Source: Sphaerulina vaccinii (taxonomy: Eukaryota > Ascomycota > Dothideomycetes > Mycosphaerellales > Mycosphaerellaceae). Taken from it: a stretch of DNA of 64,000 nucleotides. The stretch covers positions 511,001-575,000 of the forward strand of contig JAKUDP010000025.1 of NCBI GenBank assembly GCA_022570795.1, written 5' to 3'. Position 1 is the first letter of the stretch. Each line of letters opens with the position of its first letter. Below the pieces are notes generated by a model that saw only the letters and a list, made by a program, of their open reading frames with translations, was not told the origin of the DNA and searched no databases. Positions 42,358 to 52,825 of the stretch are shown here, piece by piece. Both the position numbers and the translations under genes were made by a program.

Positions 42358-43110
42358 CTACTCCCGCCATGCAACTACATCTACACGATTGTCCCATATA
42401 CGCTTACCCTGACCTCGATACCACACGCCTTTCCTCAGTCCCATCTCCGGACCTACCAACCTCAGCATAACGATAAGGCTCAGCACCACTTCGTGTGTAG
42501 ACGAAGCGTCGAAAGTTTCCGAAAACAGGTGCAGCACTGTTTGAGCGTTGAATTCTGCATGGGTTTGAGGATCTCCGCCCCAGTATGCATATGTCGGCAG
42601 ACCCTGTCGTGCCATATACCCATCAAGGTGTCGATGATATTTCGAATGTTGCGTTCTTTCCGGTATGTTCACATCAAGCCGGATGTTTTTGATGAGATGG
42701 CGATGAGCACTGTTAAGCTGTTCAAGCCAATAGAAACAGAGGATGTCCCAGGAGGTGCTTTCATTGTGGTGGTTCTTGCAGACATGGAGGCTCTCCCTAT
42801 GGGATACTTGAAATATCGACTGGCTGTAGTAGGTTCTGGCCAACTCGTTTCGTAGCTTCTTGTTGATGCGTAAAGCCAGTGGAGGTTTGTAGGTGTCGGT
42901 GATGTGTACTATGTTGTCGTTTGTCGAGGGAAGGGCCACAGTATAATCGAAGATAGCATCTTGAAGCTCTTGAGGTAAGACTTGGATCTGCGCTCTGATG
43001 GCCTCGAACTCCAGGTCGACTGTATTGCTGGCATCCAGGTCTGCCATTGGAGAGCTGGTCACACTGCTGGTGGATGTTTCAGGGTCGAAGAGTCGAAGAG
43101 TCTGTAGCAT
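42358..43110 (-). CDS. F-box-like (2EXR-type) protein
   Basis: A single frame with the motif IQVLPQELQDAIFDYTVALP near the N-terminus and PLALRINKKLRNELARTYY, a pattern typical of the F-box-like proteins expanded in Dothideomycetes. I chose the ATG at 43110 (250 aa); an ATG at 43047 is equally good and the frame is open upstream to 43317. The C-terminal region is helical with no known domain. It resembles the gene at 11634-12647 in layout only. No partner can be named. Confidence 0.65.
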   Translation of the reverse strand: MLQTLRLFDPETSTSSVTSSPMADLDASNTVDLEFEAIRAQIQVLPQELQDAIFDYTVALPSTNDNIVHITDTYKPPLALRINKKLRNELARTYYSQSIFQVSHRESLHVCKNHHNESTSWDILCFYWLEQLNSAHRHLIKNIRLDVNIPERTQHSKYHRHLDGYMARQGLPTYAYWGGDPQTHAEFNAQTVLHLFSETFDASSTHEVVLSLIVMLRLVGPEMGLRKGVWYRGQGKRIWDNRVDVVAWRE

Positions 43111-43567
43111 GAAACTGACAGCAGAGACTCGAAGTGAGAGATAGAAGAGAAGATGCAGACAGGATGTCAAAGATATTGTTTGTGTTGTGGAGTGGAGCGC
43201 CTCAAGTTTCATATGCAGTCCCTGACAAGGATCAGAGGACGCGAAGTTCGGATGCTCGCGAAGGACTCTCTGACTATCAAAAAGTAGCGAACTGACATCT
43301 AGCAGCGTATGAAACAACTCCAGTCGATACAGTATCTATACGAATTGCTGAAGCTGATGTAGCTTTTATTGCATTCGTATGCTCTTCCACATCGAATAGT
43401 GCTACTGGTAGCACAATGCTAGCAGGGATGACGGCGGCCATACAGACGGCTGCCCATATGCTGTGCAACCTCAGGAGCTGTCGATACAATTAGAATGTTC
43501 TCAAAGCAATGTACAAGAAGATAAAAGCGATCCAAACCTGTACACAGCACCTCATCCATCTCATCCT
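43111..43567. other. Intergenic region, no supported gene
   Basis: The upstream flank of the F-box-like gene and the downstream flank of the next minus-strand gene. Nothing else is supported. Confidence 0.45.
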
Positions 43568-44206
43568 TCAAGCCAACTTCCTCCTCCCAGTCATAATCTG
43601 CTCATTCCTTATCAATTCATCCCGACTCCTCTCAATGGCCCTATCCAGACTGGACTGAATTCTCGCAGTAATCTCTTCTACCGGAGTCTCCATTCCTACA
43701 AGTCCAATGAACTTGCCAACCTTTCGTCTCTTGATCCTGATCCTCTCTTTCTCACTCATATTTGCATAAGGATTAGGAGCATCATCACGTTGGCTGGGCA
43801 GCATTGGTGATTGTATATCTTCGACAGTATTCATCAGCTCTTCTAGCCAGACTTCGTCGGAGTGAGAGAGCTGTCGACTACGGCGATGTTGGATTTTGCC
43901 GTCTTTTGTGGTTGAAGCTGGTGTTTGTGGCGCTGAAGGTGTTCGAGTCGAGGGCTTGGCGAGGAAGTCTTTGTCCCAGTTCATGGTTGCTGGGTAGAGG
44001 TGTGTCCATTGTGATGGTGTTGACTGGTGGTAGCAGTGCGCGATGCTGTCGAGTTCGTCCTCGGTGAGAAGGTGGAATGCCATGAGTGTCTTTGGGAAGG
44101 CTGGATGTGGCGGACCAGCTGGCAAGGGCACTAATGGTGCGAGGCGGAGTTGAAGTGTTGCGATTTTCTTCGCAAGAGTGCTGTTTCTGCGAGTGGAAGG
44201 CGCCAT
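43568..44206 (-). CDS. Conserved-looking hypothetical protein
   Basis: An intronless ATG-initiated frame of 212 codons. Segments look structured: TLMAFHLLTEDELDSIAHCYHQ, a cluster SHSDEVWLEELMNTVEDI, and KERIRIKRRKVGKFIGLVGME followed by a helical basic C-terminus. I do not recognise the family; the mixture of a folded N-terminal part and a basic motif suggests a nuclear or RNA-associated protein. Neighbours give no further clue. Confidence 0.68.
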   Translation of the reverse strand: MAPSTRRNSTLAKKIATLQLRLAPLVPLPAGPPHPAFPKTLMAFHLLTEDELDSIAHCYHQSTPSQWTHLYPATMNWDKDFLAKPSTRTPSAPQTPASTTKDGKIQHRRSRQLSHSDEVWLEELMNTVEDIQSPMLPSQRDDAPNPYANMSEKERIRIKRRKVGKFIGLVGMETPVEEITARIQSSLDRAIERSRDELIRNEQIMTGRRKLA

Positions 44207-45557
44207 GTTTGTTCTGATGTGATAGTGTTCGATGCGTGCTTGAGATGTCCTGCGTCCTGCGTAGGGTCAATGTAATTTGGTAGCTTGTTGTGAGTGATAT
44301 GGCTTGAAATGTGTTGGACTGGTCCACCATATGAGGTTGACCTCGCGCAGTCATGAGTCTCTTTGTCATAGACCGAAATGAGATCGCTATATTCGTGTCT
44401 TAGACGGATCCAGCTGATCTGAACACAAAGGGCGAGGAATTGCCATCACCATTGGTGTCTCTTCTTTGTCTTCCCCGTGATATGCCACTTTCCGTTGTCT
44501 AGTACTGCGTTGACTGTCATTGTTTCACCTGGCCATGCGCGAGGGTTCCAGAAATAGGTGTATCTTGACGTGAGACTTCGCGAGAAACACGCAGAAGTTC
44601 ATGCCTCGTCTAAGCCATCGCTCAAGCAGACTCGTCCGGGCTCTGGACTCTTCTCTGATCATGCCGCAGTGTCCTGCCACTGCACTGCCGCAGCTCTCGC
44701 TGCCTTGGTCTGCGGATCCGACAGCAGAGTTTAGGTGGCAAGAGAGTCCTTCTCTAATCTCGCCGAAATCTCATGATACTCCGCTACCGTGACTTTGATT
44801 GGTATGGCAGGCCGCCAGAATGACAGAGATGATGCGGCAATGCGCCGAATCTCTGCTATGTGCTTCGCCGACTATAACATCGAGATCAAACATGCCGATT
44901 TGCAAGCCGAACGAAATGGCGTGGTGATATGCAAGCAGCTGTACAGTTCGCTTCCACTGAAGTTTGTGCTTGAAGCTGACCTGTTCGTTGTCGTTGCCTA
45001 TGAGAACGTGAGCTCGAAGTAGAAAGATGGTCAGTGAGCCAACCGCAGAGAACCACCTGAAAGGAGACCGAACTCATTAGCTATTTACCCGGAAAGTGAA
45101 TAACTTTCTATTCACGGATCGTAAGTTTAAGCCTACTCGGCTAGAATCTCGTTGCCTTCCATAGCTCTACATCCACAGCCGCTCCCATTTTGATCTTCTC
45201 AGTTTTGGTTCGGACAAGTGCTCACTTGCATACATCCACTTATTTGCTACTTGCTTGCAAGTCCTGCAGCTTCCGACGTTCCTTTCGATGCCTTAGTTGG
45301 CAGATTCGTCCACAGAGACAGCTTGGGAGATGAGCATCTTCTCCGATTAAGCGAAAGATTCCTGCCACCACGCCGCTGCGGCTCTGGACAGTACGGTCAG
45401 CAGCCAGAATAGCAGAGACAATGCCGGAGTGCGAAGTTCCTCTGCTTTATGCTTCGTCGACTATGGCATTGTAGTTAGACATGTTGTGGTTTGCAAATCG
45501 TATTGTGAGGTCAGAGAAGAGCTGGGACATCAGACATGCACCTGTCTCTGCTTCCAT
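44207..45557. other. Region with duplicated, non-coding sequence
   Basis: About 1.35 kb without a convincing gene. Small plus-strand frames come from two diverged copies of one sequence (44811-44906 and 45399-45497). Confidence 0.5.
44811..45497 (+). repeat. Diverged direct duplication
   Basis: A stretch of about 95 bases at 44811-44906 resembles 45399-45497. Shared pieces include GCCAGAAT, CTCTGCT, ATGCTTCG/GTGCTTCG, CGACTAT and GATTTGCAA/GGTTTGCAA. The copies are old, with many substitutions. They could be remnants of one gene or of a repeat element. Confidence 0.45.
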
Positions 45558-47705
45558 CTAACTGATTTCGTCCATGTCTTCGTCACCCTGGCTGCGAGGC
45601 TGATTGCTCTCTTGACTTTCCGGAATGTCTGCTGTTTGCGTGGCAGTAAATGGATCTTGGTCGGCTGGACGTGGTGGAAGGGCGTGTTGGCCCTGCGCCT
45701 GCGGCGGTGGAGCAGCGGTAGAGAATTCAAGTCTTGGAGGTGGTGCGCCCGTCGTGCGTGATGAACCTTCTGGTAACAGACCTCCTGTGCCAGGTTTGAT
45801 AGAATGACCCGACGCTGTTCTCTTCGATGGTGTTCCCTGTGTTGGAGTTGAGGGCTCGTCTTGCTTGTACGCTTCGAAGTCACGTCGGCGTTCAAGTCCA
45901 CCGGGAGACTTCTGAGGAGCTCTGCTGTCAGGCCCGTCTATGACCAGACTGAGAGCTGGCTTTCCTGGTTTTGGAGGCGAAAGATGAGTGGCTCCCTGTC
46001 GATGTGTACGCGTGGGCGCGTGCAAAGAAGAGGGCGCTGCCGTGCTTCGTAGTTGTGCCGCATGACTTAGTGTGCTTGGAGCTACGCTCCGCGCAGTCGA
46101 AGCTTGCGTGGGATTTGCTGCACTATGAGGCGTAGACGTAGTGCGGCGCTCAACCGGCAGTGGTAGTTGCGATCCTGTACCACTCAAGTTGCTGCCAGCG
46201 CCTCTCAGGTCGGGCAAAGAGTCTGTCCTCGTATGACCCATACGTGATAATGGGATGCGAGACTGCGCAGGATTGCTGGCGGAAAATTCCTGCTGCACGT
46301 GTCTCAACACTTCTTGGTTCCATGAGTGCCAGGTAGTGTTGTCTCCTGGTAGCGGTGTTCTCCTCCTTATACGGTCCTCGATCGCGACAATATCTGGTCG
46401 TCTAGCAAGATGTTGCTCGAAAGTGCGTGCCTTGAATGCCTCAAACAGCGCACGATCTTGAGCAATTCGCGCTTTGCAGTCCTTGATAACGCGCGTGTAG
46501 TGATCATGATACTCTGCCTTCTCTGGCCAAGTAGCAGTCCCCTGACTTATCTTACGATAAATATCCTTCAGGTGTGGTAACCGCACGAAAAGATCTTCGA
46601 GGTGCGTGTTCGTACATTGCTTGAGATCTGGGTTCTTGGCCACATCAGCATCTAGTGTGGCACGCTGCGTCCTCCTGACTTGTGAGTCTTCAGCCTCGGT
46701 CGGCAATGTAGGCTGAACGTGCCCACTCGGTTCATGTCGAAAAGAAACCCGATTGTTGTCGACGGTAGCTCGCCAGCCTTTTGGTATCGTGGCATTAGCC
46801 ACGACTTGTGCCCTGGCTCTCGACTCTAAAGCCGTATCTCGCTCTCTTGTAGCCGCGTCGAGACCCTGCTGGAGTTGATGCAGTGTCTGCTGATGTTTAC
46901 GATCCTGTGCGCTGGCGTGGGTCTTCTTCTGCTGTAATGCTTCGTCTCGTTCACGTTCGAGATTGTCTATTTCCTGCTGGTACTTGCGGGCTTGTGCCTC
47001 AATCTGGGGACGAACTGCTTCGTTGATGCGGTCTTTCGCTGTCTGCTTGACCTTTTGCTCAAACGATAGCCGGGCTTGCTCAAGAGCCCGGCGTTCATTA
47101 CGCAGACTTTGCTCCACTCGTTGCTGGACCTCTCGTTCAATGTTCTGTGCAGAGCTCTGCTTTGCCTGTTCCATGGCAGAAACTCGGACACGTAGTTCTT
47201 GCTCCACTCTCTGGTTCACTTGTTGCTGGACCTGTTGCTCAACTCGAGCATCGAGTTGTGATTGGGCTTCGTCGTTAGCAGCCTGTTGATCACGCAACGC
47301 TTGATCGCTGTTCTGGAGACGTGACGCAAGCTCAGCCCCAGCCTGCTGTATCAAGTTCAGGAGACTTGCCACTGAAGCTGTTTGAATGAAACCAGGCGGC
47401 ACCGAGTGTTGATGCTTAAGATCAGCAACGGCATCAGTGAGCTGTTGCTCTTGTTGTTGAAGACTGCGGACCCGCTCATCGAGGTCCTCAATCTCCGATG
47501 TATCATGCCGCGAGCGAAGCTGCTCCAAGTCTTGTGTTAGAGCCTGAACCTGCTTAAGAAATGTGGCCTTCTCTGCATCCACCTCAGCTTGATCTCCACG
47601 ATGGAGGGAGCTTGCTTTGAGATTCGAAAGCTTTGCTCGTAGCTGTTCACATTGCTGGCCAAGCCACACAGAGGCTTTTGCGGCGGTCTGCATCTCTGCA
47701 GCCAT
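45558..47705 (-). CDS. Large coiled-coil, partly disordered protein; may be the 3' part of the USP-like gene
   Basis: An open frame of 715 codons from an ATG at 47705. Residues about 5-290 form a long coiled coil with many Gln and Glu (EQLRSRHDTSEIEDLDERV, QQVQQQVNQRVEQELRVRV). Residues about 290-460 look folded, with PKGWRATVDNNRVSFRHEPS and CTNTHLEDLFVRLPHLKDIYRKI. The C-terminal 230 residues are low-complexity Ser/Pro/Thr. Only 19 bases separate the previous minus-strand stop (47727) from this ATG, and the frame is the same, so one stop codon (TAG) separates the two. They may be one protein with the TAG as a recent nonsense mutation or an unrecognised intron, or two genes. No family is recognised. 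Confidence 0.65.
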   Translation of the reverse strand: MAAEMQTAAKASVWLGQQCEQLRAKLSNLKASSLHRGDQAEVDAEKATFLKQVQALTQDLEQLRSRHDTSEIEDLDERVRSLQQQEQQLTDAVADLKHQHSVPPGFIQTASVASLLNLIQQAGAELASRLQNSDQALRDQQAANDEAQSQLDARVEQQVQQQVNQRVEQELRVRVSAMEQAKQSSAQNIEREVQQRVEQSLRNERRALEQARLSFEQKVKQTAKDRINEAVRPQIEAQARKYQQEIDNLERERDEALQQKKTHASAQDRKHQQTLHQLQQGLDAATRERDTALESRARAQVVANATIPKGWRATVDNNRVSFRHEPSGHVQPTLPTEAEDSQVRRTQRATLDADVAKNPDLKQCTNTHLEDLFVRLPHLKDIYRKISQGTATWPEKAEYHDHYTRVIKDCKARIAQDRALFEAFKARTFEQHLARRPDIVAIEDRIRRRTPLPGDNTTWHSWNQEVLRHVQQEFSASNPAQSRIPLSRMGHTRTDSLPDLRGAGSNLSGTGSQLPLPVERRTTSTPHSAANPTQASTARSVAPSTLSHAAQLRSTAAPSSLHAPTRTHRQGATHLSPPKPGKPALSLVIDGPDSRAPQKSPGGLERRRDFEAYKQDEPSTPTQGTPSKRTASGHSIKPGTGGLLPEGSSRTTGAPPPRLEFSTAAPPPQAQGQHALPPRPADQDPFTATQTADIPESQESNQPRSQGDEDMDEIS

Positions 47706-47726
47706 TTCTTCTGGATCTTGATCGCT

Positions 47727-50700
47727 CTAATGGAGGACCCCTGGAATGCTACGCAGTTCAAGCCATAACGCAGAAAGGTAAGTGCCTAGCTCCGTAGGTG
47801 GCCGGCCAAATGGATGATCGTCTTCGTCACTGCTATCAGACGAGTCGTCATCGCTAGTATCGCCAAAGTCGTCAGGTAGAGGTTCGCCGTCGGACTCAGA
47901 GTAGTTGCTGTTGGAGGAGTTGTCATCACCGTCGTCGTCTGAGTCGCCAGAGTCTTCAGGATCACGGTCAGGATCGGGATCAGAATCCAGGCTCATCTGA
48001 TCTGGATTGTTATCGTCATTGGGTAGGCCTGTTTGGGACCCCTCGCCGTCGTTGACTTGCTGTGCTGCTGCCATTTCTCGAATTTCGGCGTCAGTGAGCT
48101 TCTCGTAGATCAATAAGAAGTCGGCGTTGCGACCATTCTGTGATGCGAGGTTAGCAGTGGTCACAATGACAACATGGCCGCACAAAGCTCGAGTGCAGGA
48201 TCTTCCCAGATGACATTGTCACGCTGGTCATCGAAACAAGCCCAGAACCTGTTGCCCTTTTCGTCTGGCGCCTTGCCATAATATACAAAGTGCCCTCCTC
48301 GGTACTGAACGATGCCAGTGAGTCTGTATCTCGTACTAACGTCATCGGTGGGCAACGTTTCTAGATGAGCCTCGCTAGGAAGTGCTCTGTTGACCCATTC
48401 GCTCAGATCAAGAATGTTTTCCACAAGGACTTCAGAGTTATCGAAGATCGCCTTGTCCTCAATGGGTCGACCGGGCGGTGGCATATTGACTCCAGGCCGT
48501 AGACGGTTGAGTCGGATGAACAGGACTGGAGGCGTAGAGACTATCTTCTTGAGGCCCGGGCGCCTCAGAGGATGACTCAAGCCACGTACCTCGCACATCG
48601 TTCTCCCGTCGTTGATGCTCCACTTCTGCAGGAGCTCTGTCAGCCGCACGGCCCGCTCAATTGACGGCTGTGGCAGATCCAGCACGATCATTTGCTGAGA
48701 TGTGAACCCGCGAGAGTATGGGCTTGTGCAAGCTTGGGTCGTGCACGCAGATTCAACTACGATCGAAGTATTGCACAGTCTGTGCACTGCGGAGTCGTTT
48801 CCATCATCTCTTATTGCATTGAATGCGGTGTTTGACGCTTCTTGCAGTGGTCGGGGCATGCGTCCCTCTTTATTCTCCAGGTCATGCGCATCCCCAAGAG
48901 CAGTTGCTCTGCTTCTGGTGAGGCCTGCGACATAATCAGACTTGTCTCCAGCATTGTTCAGGATTTCAAGCAAGTGGTCCAAGAACATGCCGGGATCAGC
49001 CTGCTTGTTCGCTCCATATTGATCCGAAGTCGTAGCAGGCTTATGTCTTATGATCCCTCTGAATCGTACCATGAACTCGTTGATCACCTGCCTCGGTATG
49101 CGGTCCCTTTCGACCTCAAGGAATACAGCGATATTGCTCAAATCGCTGAGAAAGGCCTTGTGCATAGCAACATTAGGATCGTTGATGGCAACATTACCGG
49201 AACGAACAGACTGTAAGTTGTATGGGAACTGTTCGGGGTCTCTGATCAGGTCCCTGAGATCTGCGGTATTGCAGACTGCCTGTATGACAACACTTGCGTA
49301 GCAGAGGTTTTGAGTGTTTGTGAAGGTCGCTGAGGTAGGAAGGCCAACAGGTTGGAGGTCATCACTTGTAGACGGCGTCTTCGGCTTCTCTCCACTCTTC
49401 GATGGCTTTGACTTCTTCGAATTGCTCTTCCCCTTGTTGTTCTTTTGCTTGCTTTCGCGTGGGTGCCATAATGTGGGTGGCGCCTCATCCGCCGTATCGT
49501 AGTCCTGAGTCCAGTATGGCGGGTTATCTCGAGGAAGATTCTTGACGCGTCTCAACATTTCTGCCTGCAGTGCATCGTTTCTGCCACGCATGTGGTTCCA
49601 GACCCATGGGTCGAAGTCAATATTGCACAGATCGTTGTTCCAGTCAGCTATCGACTGATAGCCGAACTCAAAGCCTGCTTTCATATCGCGCTGATGTTTG
49701 CGATGTCCGCCCGAGATGCGGTGAGGATGAGCGACGTACGGCTCGAGTGCAGATCGTAACCACTCTTGGCCTTCGGGAGGCAGCTTCACTTGGATGGCGT
49801 GGAGGAGAAACATTTGGTCCGTCTAGAAGTGGTCAGCATGGCCAGGTGTCAAATGATCATAAGGCTTACGGTGACTGAGGTGATGAACTCCCTGTTGCAT
49901 TGCGTGGTCATGACACGAACCATGTCAGAGTAGATGCGACGGTTGCAGTCCATTGACCACACCGCTGGACGATTTGGCCAGTTGAAAAGGTAGACAGCGT
50001 CTCCCACCTTGTTGAAGGCTCCATGGTCCCGCTCCAATTCGTCCAGAACATTGTCCACGATAACTCGGTTAGGAAACGCCTGCGGCTGGGGTGGTGTGGG
50101 ATTCGCCCACCCAGATTTGGTCAGAGTCCCATATCGGCCCCCCACCTGAAACCTGACCCTCCATGGCTTCGATATCTCCAGGCAAGCCGAAGGGTCTGCA
50201 CGACCTGTTGCATACTGAGCAGCAACACTGTTGATGCGCGCGTCTTCGGGGTCCAGCCCAAGTCGTGCTTTGTACGAGCGTGGAAGCTGAAGGCGAATCA
50301 AGTAGAGGTGGTCCACCTTGCGGAGAATGTTGAAGTATTGTGCCTCAGTAGGATCATTGCAGAGCTGCGATGTAAGGTGCAGGAGGAGAGTATCGTATGT
50401 GTACTTCAGGGCGTTCAAGAACCATTGGGTTGGTCTCAGCTCCTGTAACGCGTGTATCGCAGTCACGCCGTCCTGGACAGACACAGGCTTCTCCGCATCG
50501 ACAGACAACGCAAAGGGATATCGCCGCTCTCGAATCGCATGATCGGCCTCCTCGAAGCGGTGATACTCGTTCGCGTATACATCGTGCCAGCCTTGCTCGG
50601 TGATGTGGTAGTGTTTTTGGAACGCCTCCCAAGCAGCAGGAAGAAGATTGCGCTGCATCGAATTCGCCTGTTGTCTCTTAGTCTTTGACTCGTACGTTCG

Positions 50701-51868
50701 CTCGGCCGCATCGCGCAAGAAAGCCTTTCGGAAAGCTAGCTTGGCTCTGCGATAGCCTGGTTTCTGCTGCTTTCGCTTGCTCGACTTCTTGCCTTTCGAG
50801 CCTGTGCCAAGATTGCGAGACTCTTGATCTGGGGAGGTTGGGCTTGTACAATCCGAACAATAGATGCCATCGCCAGATTCTCTCATTGATTCACAAAGAC
50901 ACGATCTTTTGCATGTTGTGCATCGATGAGTCTTGTGTGAGCGGTCACGATCAAGACAATGGCATCGGCCCGCAGGAACATCTTCCTCTTCCAACAATTC
51001 CCATTCGTAGTCGCCACGTCTAGCACCTCGCTTGAGTGCGACCTTCACATCGCAAGTGTTGGCATAATATGACTCGATCTCATCGATAGTGCGCAGGAGC
51101 GCACCCAAAGACAAGGGAACACGAATGGATTGAAGTGTTCCTCTCATGACCAGTTCCTTGACAGCTTTAGAAACCGATATTGAGTAATGATCATTGTATT
51201 TAGCAACTTCAAGGAATGGAGAACCACCAAAGAATTTGTCTGTAGATTGTGTTAGAGAGAAGGGTACACGAGTAGTGGAGCTTACTATACCTTTCTTGAA
51301 GTCTTTGCGGAGATGCTTGTAACCAATCAATGACAATAGATTGTTCTTGTAAGGAGTGACTGCCTGTGGCGAGAGGAGCTTTCCATGCATCATAGCCTGC
51401 AACCAGCGCATGACGTGCAAAGCAGTCTTCGACAGAGAAGGAGATACTCCATCGCAGGTTTGCGCCTCTGGAATCTCATAACGTGCAGGAATCGTTGGCA
51501 GATTGTCAACATCTTTGAGGCCTGCCAGATCGAATCTCAATATCGACGATGTTGCTATGAAATCTATGCCGTTGGGTCGTTTCGTTGCGGTATAGGTCGT
51601 GACGTTGGCAGAGATTTTGGGCGTATTCTCGGTTGGAACAAAGTGTAACGAAGGTTCTGCCAGCTTCCAAGAGCCTGGTGCTGTGGAGGATTGCCTCAGT
51701 CCTTCATAGACGAGGAAATGTTCAGTTCTAACGGGATAATGTCCGGGCCTGATAGGTACTAGATGTCTCGGTCAGAAGCTGTCACTTCACTTACGTAGCA
51801 AAGAACGAACCTTTTTCGCAGAGGCCACGAAGGTTTTGACGGATCACCTCTAGTTCGCCCTTAGACAT
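47727..51868 (-). CDS. Divergent ubiquitin-specific-protease-like protein
   Basis: Proposed cysteine deubiquitinase. Exons 51868-51811, 51758-51291, 51239-49870 and 49822 to about 48184 join cleanly over introns of 47-52 nt. The N-terminal 630 residues are unfamiliar and contain a Cys-rich patch (RCHCLDRDRSHKTHRCTTCK, then CLCE and YCSDC) that could bind zinc. The USP core has the Cys box NTQNLCYASVV (codon at 49301-49303) and the His box GIVQYRGGHFVYYGKAPDEK (His codon at 48290-48292), then WACFDDQ. After the last junction the frame resumes with NGRNADFLLIYEKL, the usual USP end, and an acidic tail of about 110 residues (DSDPDPDRDP). The junction near 48137-48184 cannot be spliced with a normal donor without a stop, so a frame disruption is possible. 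A USP family assignment is fairly sure; activity is not shown. Confidence 0.7.
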
Positions 51869-51956
51869 ACTTGACCAATGGTCGCTGTGAAATGCATGCA
51901 AACCTGACAACACTCGGGGCGTGCATATGCTAGTGACATCTGGCAGTGGCAGCTAC

Positions 51957-52592
51957 CTACGTGTTAGTGATTGTGGTAGCCGATATGCTCCGTCGCAATT
52001 CGCCTACCTCTGGGTAATCCGAAACCAAGATGTACCAGCCATCGAAGCCCACCTTGCCTGTCTTGACAGGGCTGAGGGCTTTGCGATACACTCTCGACGT
52101 AATGTCGCGCAGCTTCCGTGTATATTTCTGCCCAAGTGCCAAAGGTCGGATTGTACCAGGATCTGGTGCCGCTGGAGCCGGCATGAAGGTGAGCTCGTTC
52201 TCATACTGCTTCCAGGACTTGTAGTTGACTCCTTCTTCGGTGCCATATACTTCCGCTGATGAGGGAACATTTCCTCCATCAACGGCAGCAACACCATCGT
52301 ATGACGGATCATACGGACTTCTTCGAACTTCAGCTATCGGATATTCAACGAGTGGCGGAGAACTCGGCGGGTTGTATGATGGAGATTCGGATCCCGCAGG
52401 AATGGGTTGTGGTCGCAGTGGCTTGATGCGGTGGTTCGCGCTGGCGCTGTTGTGCTGGCGAGCAGAAGGGTCATCCTCAGACATAGGAGATGAGGAGGCG
52501 GAGTCGAACCGAGCTCGATTGGCTGCCTCGTGGTACCAGTATCGTCGTCCATAGCGAGTAGCCAAAAGCGCCAGTACAATGAAGTAAAGTGC
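51957..52592 (-). CDS. Membrane-anchored hypothetical protein, 5' end unresolved
   Basis: The frame from 52592 to 51957 begins with a hydrophobic helix (ALYFIVLALLATRYG) followed by RRYWYHEAANRARFD. Then comes a low-complexity, Ser/Pro-rich region and a folded-looking end (KSWKQYENELTFMP, KVGFDGWYILVSDYPEV). A stop lies just before the helix and an AG acceptor at 52593-52594 fits, so the true start is in an upstream exon I could not place, within 52,600-52,830. An intron with donor GTAGGC near 52010 might alter the last residues. The protein is probably a single-pass membrane protein of unknown function. Confidence 0.55.
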   Translation of the reverse strand, partial: ALYFIVLALLATRYGRRYWYHEAANRARFDSASSSPMSEDDPSARQHNSASANHRIKPLRPQPIPAGSESPSYNPPSSPPLVEYPIAEVRRSPYDPSYDGVAAVDGGNVPSSAEVYGTEEGVNYKSWKQYENELTFMPAPAAPDPGTIRPLALGQKYTRKLRDITSRVYRKALSPVKTGKVGFDGWYILVSDYPEVGELRRSISATTITNT

Positions 52593-52825
52593 CTCTCAGT
52601 AAGAGTCGACTCTCAAAGGGTAAGATCCCGATAACAAGTGCCAGAAGGCCAGAAGGCCAGAAGGAGGTGCGCAGACGTGTTGCCTGGCCTCCCGTGAATG
52701 TGTTTGTCCATTGCCAAGACCTGCGCTGCTTGGTGTCACAAGCGCCCACTTCCCCACCAGACAAACGACGACCATCGCAACCACAAGAACCTCTTCTCGT
52801 CAACCGCCGACCATTCATTGCAAGA

